64,000 bases of DNA from contig BGZK01000013.1 of assembly GCA_005406025.1 (NCBI GenBank), positions 868,001 through 932,000 of the forward strand, written 5' to 3'. The notes beneath the pieces were generated by a model that was not told where the DNA came from, did not search any database, and saw only the letters and a program-made list of their open reading frames with translations. The translations under genes were made by a program, and so were the position numbers. Positions 56,168 through 64,000 of this stretch are shown piece by piece (position 1 is the first letter of the stretch; each line of letters starts with the position of its first letter). This DNA is from Eumeta japonica. Lineage: Eukaryota > Arthropoda > Insecta > Lepidoptera > Psychidae.

Positions 56168-59100
56168 GTATGCCCCATGTTTCATCAGTTAATTGAAGTT
56201 TGCTACCCGACATTATGGGAGCTGTGCCTTATGTAACGATCATTGTAATCCGATAATGATACTATGCCGAGCTGAGACGCATTGACGTGCTTTATTTAAC
56301 ACAAAATTTAATTGAAAGGTATTCACAACAGAAATCAATAAAATTATCGATTGATAGGTAAACAGTTTACGTAAATATTGTATTTTATAGTTTAATTATA
56401 TGCGCTGTTTGATTGACTTAATACTGTGAACTTATTCCGAAAAATGGTTCAGGAATTTGGTTGAGGTAAATGCAAAATAACAAATGTAAATATCGTTACA
56501 CTTTATAATTTTATAGAAAATTATTTAAATTCAAATTCTGTTCAAACTTAGATAAAATTTTATACTCAAATTTCACCCGATTCACCTCAAAGGTTTCTTT
56601 ATATTACTCGAAGGCGTCCCAGAATTTCATATTATTATTCATTATACGGGGACATTTTCTTATTGAATTATTAATTTGTTGTCGCTGCGTCGCAAGTAAA
56701 TCACAAAATATTTCGGGCGGTAAAGTAAATTTAGGAGGACTCCAGAGAATAATAATGCACGAATTTTCTATCTCTTGAATAATGAATGTGAGACGATGCC
56801 TCGGCTTGTAACCTAACTCAATAATACCCTAGCCGGATTCTATATGCGGCAGTCTTGGGCTAAACTTAGCGTTGCGTTGTCAAATGTCATGAATTATTAA
56901 TGAAAAGGAGATGGAGTTTTAAACTGATTGTCACAAATCGAGTTTATTTATTCCCAATATTGGTGAGGCGCCAGGTAAAATGAGATTTCAAGATGCGAAG
57001 GAATAATGTCATAGGTCACTCGGGCACGTAGTCGTCGGCGTTCTCGTTCAAGATAATAAATATAAACATGTGAATAGTTCTAATGTCCCTAGTTGTGGCC
57101 AACAGGCGTATCTCGTCATAATATTATTGTCGTTGTCGCAAAATCGGAAAAGAATACTTTTGTAAGATTACTTCGGCATCAGTCTCTCTGTTCTTTCTAT
57201 ATCTATCCTAAATCTTTTTCTTTAGAATCATATGACATAAAGAGGTGATACGATCAAATGCGGTATTAAAATTCAGAATTAAACTTACATTAAGCAACCA
57301 AATTCATTATAGTATATTCAAAATTAACCAGGAAATATATGTGAATCAAAACGAGCGGGATTCGGAAACTTAAATGCATCAATTCTGCATTTAAATTACT
57401 AGTTGCTAAAAAACAAATAAAAAAATATCGTTACATTCTCCTCCGAGATCAGCTTCAATAATACTGACTAACAGCAATATTGTTCATGAGTTCACAAACA
57501 CGTACTTATCAACAGTTTGGTGAAAACAAAACTTCTACTCGTTCAGTTAATTATTTTGCAATAACCTAAAACCAATTTACATGAAAATGAAATCTGATCT
57601 CTTTTGTTACATATTCCTATTCGCCACACAAACCCTTACGACTTACCACATAAACAACAGATATTTCTTTGAACGAGTTCAACACACTAGTAGCTAACAC
57701 GTGTTGAACTTTGTTATAACTTCAGTCTGTAGATCCGTATTCCATCAGTCTGTAGATCCGTATTCCATTATTTCTTAAATGCCGTTATTACAAATAAGAT
57801 TGGGCAGTTCTTGTGGTCAAAACATCGTATTGCGATATACTTTTTATTAAACCATTGCATAAGGGCTTCAATATTTATAAATTTCTCGCGTTCAGTAAAT
57901 TTGTGATATAAATACAATATATTTTTGATATCAACAATAGTGACGTTTATAAATTTTCCGGTTTTCAGAAATGGAAGCAGGTTATGTACATTTGCTTAGT
58001 AATTGAATAAGGAAATTGTTACTTAGAAAATATTTATCAATTACCTTTTAACTTTGGCTAGAAAAGAACAACGCTAACATGTCTAGTTTGAAAGAAATTT
58101 GTGATTTCTATTTTTTTTTTTACTACTAAAAATTGCTTAATTAAACAATTTTGCAATTTTACAAATATGTTCTGCGGTATCGTGAATGGTAATGGACGGG
58201 TTGTTTTACGAGGCCTGACCTAAAAACTATATATAGTGGCCTTATGTTTATAAAGAGTTCTAAGCTGTAAGCACACACGCGTTCTATGACTCTTAATGGC
58301 TTAGAAATAAATAATTTTAGGATTCGTCCAACCATCACGAAACTAACTTGGCGTAGACGTCGGACAGTCGCCAAGTTCTTTTTTATGTTTTCAAGGATGT
58401 TGTTACCATAAAGGATCAATAAGACGTCAAGAAGTCTCGAAAGAGAATACAACACGTTACAAAGTATAGCATATAGACATATATATATTTATTTCTAACT
58501 CAAAATCAATTGTATAGATACGTTTTTGTGTGGTTCTTATTAATTATTGCTTAAATTATGTCTTCGGAAGATCGTATTAAAATATACAATGGCAGAAATA
58601 TCTAACACTTAAAGAAAAAATTTTTGTATTGCTTTTTATTTAAGCATTTTAAAGAGTTAAAAGTATTAACGCTTTAACAGAACTCATCGAACATAACGAA
58701 TTAATAATCGCCGACAATGTGATACTGCTTTCAGGGAATTACATAAAAAAGCTTTATGACTTAAAAAATACTTTTGAATTTTTATAAAATAAATTCATAT
58801 TATGTAACTTTCTTAGTTTCACTAATAATTTAGTGAATGCAACAGTATTCAATTTCTCTCAATTGAATTTTAAAAAGCTTCCTGGGAATCGGTAATTAAG
58901 TTTTAATTGTTTAATATTGTATGAAGCCCATCCACTTGTATCGCGTAGATATAAAACCTGCTCGCAGTCTTTAAACCGATTCTGATCGCGAGCATTTGCC
59001 GTTAACCTTTCTCAAATGGTTCGACTTAAAACTAATCTAATTGAACAATTTACGTTTTTCCTCTTATTTATACAATTCCCAAAAATCAGTTTTATTAGTC

Positions 59101-59405
59101 ATATTATAAGGGAACTGTAAACTGAATTTTCATTACTATGATAACTAATGTATTGAATGATAAATGTGTTGAAAATCTTAAACCTACACTGCTGTGTACT
59201 ACATCAGTATATCAGTTCAATGATTACGGTCGATTTGTTAGATGAAATGAGTAATCGGAACACTATGAAAGGAAAAATTGTAATCAAAAGTGTATATCGA
59301 AGAAGATGTACCACGCAGAATCTTCAAAAACATATGCAATTCTCAATGTTCATCGAGTCATGCAGCAGTTATATCAAATATTGCTCTGAAAATACCAATA
59401 TCTAA
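56168..59405. other. Presumed first intron of the 56 kb gene
   Basis: AT-rich with no exon seen. It holds a 23-bp tandem duplication at 57.72 kb. Confidence 0.35.
57723..57768. repeat. 23-bp perfect tandem duplication
   Basis: Two identical adjacent copies of CAGTCTGTAGATCCGTATTC plus CAT. Confidence 0.9.
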
Positions 59406-60010
59406 TAACCAGAAGGAAGCCATTGGCCGAGCGCCACCACTGCGACGGACGTGTCGAGGACATCGCTCAATGAACGCTAAATACATGCCCCACCTGGGCA
59501 GCGCAGCGCGCGGCTCTGATGGCCGCGGTGCGGATGAGCTCTAGTTATCGACCATCTTGGAAGAAATGACCGGTAGAAGAAACGGTAAAGACAACTCGCG
59601 GAGCGCAGTACGAACCTCCTGCAAAAAAATCATGGCACGCAAAGAAAGCTGTCTGCTAGAAGTCCGCTGTCGACGTACTCGGCGCAGGAGAAATGCCTAT
59701 GCGTTCCTCTAACCCTCCTCACCTCGCAACTAGGCCCGAGGGCGGTGAATTTGGGAAAGCCCAACGTCAATCTACGGACACGAGGTGACTTAGCGCGTGT
59801 TCCCGTTGCCTCTAACTCTCAGATCTGTGCACGACCGCAAGAAGAAGGCCTTTTTATTTAAAAGGCTCCAAGGCTAGGGCAGAAAATAAATGTGCAAGCA
59901 TATCTGACGCCACACCACGAGGTGACGAAAAGGACGCTATGGAATCTTAGTCGGTAGAAGTCCGACAAAACTCTTTCGGCCATCCCCAAGTTCCGGCTTA
60001 TCCATGAAGA
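59406..60010. other. GC-rich unidentified segment, probably repeat-derived
   Basis: Base composition shifts sharply to GC-rich. The plus-strand frames contain coding-like pieces (GRAPPLRRTCRGHRSMN, SVHDRKKKAFLFKRLQ, TRGDEKDAMES) broken by stops. I cannot name it. It reads like the decayed body or tail of a multicopy element. Confidence 0.4.
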
Positions 60011-61614
60011 TTTTCCCATGTAAAATAACTCTATTAAGTGTTGTTTATATACTTGATCTTATGTCAACTACGTGCTTCTGTCTTGTCGTCTCGGAATGTG
60101 TTTTGTATTTGGACAATATTTTTGTAATAGGGAATGTCTGTAATTGATCGACATATTTTGTTTATGGCAATCGCATAGTTAATCGCAATGAAATAGATAA
60201 TCGCAACAATATTTGATATATCAGACGAGTGCATTGTGAAGACATTTGTCTATTTCTATCCTTTTCGTAGAGGAAACGGGTGGCCTGTTGTCTGTATGAT
60301 GTTAAATAAGCTACAATAGTACAAGATATTAATAAAAGTCAGTTTTAGACGAGCATGGATAGTTGGGTATGGAGCATGGATAATAAATTATTACCTATTT
60401 AATAAAGAAGTAAATCAGTGGGGTAATTGGGTGATACTGAAAATATTAGGAATACTTCGACTTCTACTAATTTGAAGCAGTCGAACATTTTTTACCACTT
60501 CTTTTTTGCAAGATAATTTTTTTTATCTATTGTACAAGAAATTATTAATTATTGACGTCACTATTTATTACTTATACCCTCTCTGTTGAATTGATAATTC
60601 AAAACAATAAGATAGTCAAATTATTTTGTATTTATCCATAAGATTATTTAAATTTATTCCTTCATAAGTAAAAAACTTTGATGAAACAATAAAAAATATA
60701 TATTATTGGATAAAAATATCGTGCAATCTCATAGACAATTACATCTTATAAAAATACAATTTCCAGTAGCTGCGTCTATTATCTCTCGTCAAAATTTACT
60801 CTGATATAATAAGAAATGAAATTACATGTCTCGAGGCGATGCTTCATAGTATGGTATATATTTCAAAGTAGGCTTAGCTGAATAAATTATATTAGACACA
60901 GAGCAATCTTTGATGTCGGCCGTCAGCCGTCGTCTTATAACGTAGGTATCCTTCATAAACGTCATTTTCCTTAGAAAATGACTTGTACTTATACAAGTCA
61001 GACTCCAGCGCTATAGATTCTACAGTTCATTGAACAGCATAAGTTCTATACTCATCTTTCGAGTTGATCGAACGGAAAATTACTAAAATTGCGGTAGAGA
61101 ACATCCATCTTTTAAACGTGTTTATCGGAATCGTTTCTAAAATAATAAAACCTGAAGTCATTTAAAAACAATAGTATTCAAGCACGGAATTTGAGGATAA
61201 TTATGTATTGATTACTCGTGTAAATGATATGTTAATGCACGCTTTATAAGATGGAAAAAAAGACACGCAAGTACGTGAGTACAGTTTAAGGAAGTGTAAA
61301 AGAAAAAGTTTAAAGGAAAATGCTTAAATCACAGTGAGACATAACCCCATTCGGTTTTTATGGTGTTGCATTTAGAAAATCATCAATAATTTAAAACATT
61401 TATAAAAACCTCATTAAAACTTTCTTTCACGGTGGTACGCCTGTATTTTTCGTATGGGTAAAATAATAAAATATGAATGCATGAATTATAACCTAAACTT
61501 ATAATATACATATAATAAAATAGAAAATAGAAAAAAATCTGTACATTAAAGATATTTGAGAAAAACTACTCTGGGGGCATCAAAAACATTTCCAGGATAA
61601 ATTTCAGTAGTTTT
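60011..61614. other. AT-rich stretch
   Basis: No gene or recognisable element seen. Confidence 0.4.
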
Positions 61615-61959
61615 TAGAAATTTTGTCTGTTTGTAAATTTATTTGTGAACTCCGAACAACTGGACAAAAATTGATGAAATTTGATATGGTAATATTAATA
61701 CCTCGCAGTAACATATAGGATAGTTTTTATCCTATCACAGTTAATCCTTTTGCTATTATGTTTTGTTTATGTTATCAACATATTTTGAACAAAGTCGGAG
61801 TGTAGATCGAGACGAGAATCTGAATCGAAAGCTGTTTCAGGAATGGAATCGAAAACAGGATCAAAATCGGGATCATGATTGACAGCACGATGAGTCCATA
61901 TTAACAGACATATGAATTCATTCTTTGTCCACGCGGGCGGAGCTGCGGGCCGAAGCTTG
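61615..61959 (+). mobile_element. Non-autonomous Helitron copy with hexamer array
   Basis: TTTGTCTGTTTGTAAATTTA near the left is followed by a hexamer array (GATCGA, GACGAG, AATCTG, AATCGA, AAGCTG). It ends in the hairpin CCACGCGGGCGGAGCTGCGG and CTTG before T, where CTAG is expected. Confidence 0.65.
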
Positions 61960-62459
61960 TTTAAAATAAAATATTAATTAATTAATAATAAAAAAAGTTC
62001 AGAACTTTCCAAAATAATCACGGTTGGCCAATGTCGTGAAATAGTTTTAATTCTAGCCACTTCTGTAATAGCAATCTCATTTGGAAGTAAATCATCGGAG
62101 TGAAAACTCAGTTATGTTCAAAAGGTAGAGCATAAAATAATAGTTAATAGAAATAGTAAATAGTACTTCAATATTTAATATTTTATCCAAGCAAACGGGA
62201 CGTATACCATTGAAGTATCGTGTGCACAGTGCTTAGTGTACATAATGCATAATCAAAACAAACCTCAATAACGTAGAGTCGTCTGTTTATTCGATGTCAT
62301 AAGAGTTTATAGCCATTAGATGTGTTTACATTCCATTTCAGTTTTGTAGACTATTGGCTTCGAATGAATGTTTGATGAATTTTGTTGAAATATTTCTTTA
62401 TCTTTGACCCAAAAACTATTATTCAATTTCAACGGCGCTCTAAGTATTCGGAGAGTGTT

Positions 62460-62535
62460 GATATTAAACTATTCTCGGGATCGTAACTGAAGTCGAAAAT
62501 GGGATTAGGAATCGATATCGAAATTAAGAACATTG
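62460..62535 (+). repeat. Short stray hexamer-array fragment
   Basis: GGGATCG, GTCGAAAATGGGATTAGGAA and TCGATATCGAAA resemble the array of the nearby Helitron copies, but no hairpin end follows. Confidence 0.35.
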
Positions 62536-62787
62536 ATTATGTTAATCACGCTCGAAGTTTAAGAATTGTGGGAATTTCATCCACACTCACATAAACGAAG
62601 TCATAAGCGTTCCCGAATTTCGTAGTACAATATGATTTATACAGTATAAAATAGTAACGACTTATATGTATTTTACAGATTGAACTCGGCAGAAATTGTT
62701 TTGTCAGACTATATCATGTTTATATAAATGAATTGAATTTTATATTGAAACAGATTAACACACAAATAGTATTTATAATATATGTAT

Positions 62788-62796
<9 letters not shown>

Positions 62797-62849
<53 letters not shown>

Positions 62850-62870
62850 CACATATATATATATATATAT
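62797..62870. repeat. (AC)26 then (AT)9 microsatellite
   Basis: About 26 AC units are followed after a 3-nt break by about nine AT units. Confidence 0.95.
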
Positions 62871-63329
62871 ATGCATAAAAATGAATGATTTGTATATAGA
62901 AGTTGGTATGCTGCATCACCACCTGGTGTCAAATTAAAACAGAGCAAAACTTTTTCACAAAAAAATACATATACGTGCCAAATTGCATGATGATCGGTTG
63001 AACGATATAAAAGTTAATGTGCTGCAGCGCTACCTGGTGGTGAGTCATAACAAAGCGAATAGCATAAAAATCTTCAGCATGACTACATGCTAATGTTCAT
63101 GGTTGGAGTTTATTGATGACATATATATAAATAAAAATCATACACTTTTATATGACATTCACAAAATATATTTTATCAAATAATTAATCATATCAAAATC
63201 TTTTTCCATGTACAAAATTATTTTTTTGTTACTGAGTTCCCTTTTTTTTGTCCAAGGGAACAGAAATGTTCAAAAGACCTTTCATCATCCAAATCCGTTC
63301 GCGGAATTTTCCAGCACTTAAAATATATA

Positions 63330-63694
63330 AGCACTTTTATAGGATTTTTAGGGGGCAATTAAGCATGTTAGCTATCAGAGAAGTAGATCATCACCGTCGA
63401 CCATGGACATCCGCAACCCCAGAAAAGTCATTTGTGCGTTTCTGATATTTTAGAAAGGAATAGGCTCTGTTCTTGAAGACCCAAAGCTCATAAAGCTTTA
63501 ATACCATCAAATTGTAGATCATTCCGAAGTTTTATCGTACGTGGCAGGCGGTTGTGCTTAAAGCATACGGTGCTAGAAAGCCATTCATTAAAATGATAAT
63601 TATGGTATTTCCGTCGAGAGAAACGATGACGGAACTCAACGGCAGGAATAAGGTTGAATAATCCTTCAGAGCTTTTCCAATACGAAGGAAACAT
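63330..63694 (-). mobile_element. Jockey-like LINE 3' fragment
   Basis: Minus strand: GLFNLIPAVEFRHRFSRRK, HNYHFNEWLSSTV and RLPRTIKLRNDL, matching the C-terminal end of the LINE ORF also found at 31.3-33.2 kb (there DPVPAVEF...HRS, DGWRSTT). The tail follows (GGGTTGCGGATGTCCATGGT...TTGCCCCC). Confidence 0.8.
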
Positions 63695-63829
63695 TTAAAT
63701 TTTTAGGGTTGGTAACTGAAAACCTGTAAAATAAGAAATCATGTTTTAGTCTCAAAAAATGGAAGTTTTTGCCGGACCTTATTAAGTATATTGTATTCAT
63801 CTGCCATTCGCTTTTACAAATTGGCGGCA

Positions 63830-64000
63830 AAAAGGACATTGTTTATCAACATAGATTTAATGCGACGAAGTTTTTGTGCAATGATTTTCTATGAATCTCG
63901 TTGCCATTTAAGCCAACAAGATAGTTATAGCAGACTGCAGTTGGCTTTTCATGATGAATCTTCATCTCTTGCCACTGTTTATAACTGATTCAACGAGTTC
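63830..64000 (+). pseudogene. mariner transposase 5' fragment, cut by the window end
   Basis: It encodes MRRSFCAMIFYESRCHLSQQ and, after a shift, LQLAFHDESSSLATVYN. The DNA is closely similar to the 13.23 kb mariner copy, so the same subfamily is present twice about 50 kb apart. Confidence 0.8.

Noticed and set aside
62720..62947. Minus-strand frame with a long Cys-Val run
   Set aside because: It is the translation of the AC/AT microsatellite.
1..64000. CRISPR arrays, operons, tRNA or rRNA genes
   Set aside because: The window is eukaryotic. No spaced identical repeats and no tRNA A/B boxes or cloverleaf or rRNA sequence were noticed.

Overview
This window is eukaryotic and almost certainly from a moth or butterfly (Lepidoptera). 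It is AT-rich with long introns and GT-AG splice sites. It holds an insect-type synapsin gene and a dense layer of degraded transposons. Those include Helitrons with lepidopteran-style ends (TC...CTAG|T with a GC-rich 3' hairpin), mariner pieces, jockey-like LINE tails, a hAT and a THAP-bearing DNA transposon. Real genes occupy little of the sequence and are split into short exons. Exons were assigned by hand from splice sites, reading phase and remembered family sequences; no database was searched.

Layout. (1) 1-9.6 kb: mostly unexplained AT-rich DNA, probably synapsin intron or upstream sequence, with a mariner fragment, a Helitron end and a small GC-rich patch with hairpins. (2) 9586-15802 (+): the last six coding exons of synapsin, covering the C-terminal part of the ATP-grasp-like C domain, a Pro/Ala-rich linker and the conserved C-terminal E motif. 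A dead mariner lies just before the fifth of these exons. (3) 15.8-33.2 kb: intergenic. It contains a hAT pseudogene (24.4-26.9 kb), a DUF4817-like remnant (28.8 kb), an internally deleted Helitron (29.2-30.9 kb), and a jockey-like LINE cut by a small transposon carrying a THAP gene and the first exon of a YqaJ-type gene on opposite strands.

(4) 33.4-42.0 kb (-): a small gene of the PIERCE1/2 family, whose known members are microtubule inner proteins of ciliary and flagellar doublets. It has two phase-matched homologous copies of its last exon, and a perfect palindromic X-box (RFX-type site) lies 118 bp upstream of its ATG. Its large first intron holds a mariner split by a Helitron piece. (5) 45.2-52.0 kb (+): an unrecognised five-exon gene for a small, charged, probably coiled protein, with two LINE fragments in its second intron. 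(6) 52.7-54.0 kb: a non-autonomous Helitron and a 124-bp tandem repeat. (7) 55.6-56.2 kb (+): a GC-rich first exon of a gene that leaves the window on the right. (8) 56.2-64.0 kb: its presumed first intron, with repeats, a LINE fragment and the start of another mariner at the window edge.

The genes do not form a pathway. The main points of biological interest are the PIERCE-like gene (duplicated last exon plus X-box) and the THAP/YqaJ transposon, which carries one 24-bp promoter-like module in inverted copies ahead of both of its genes.
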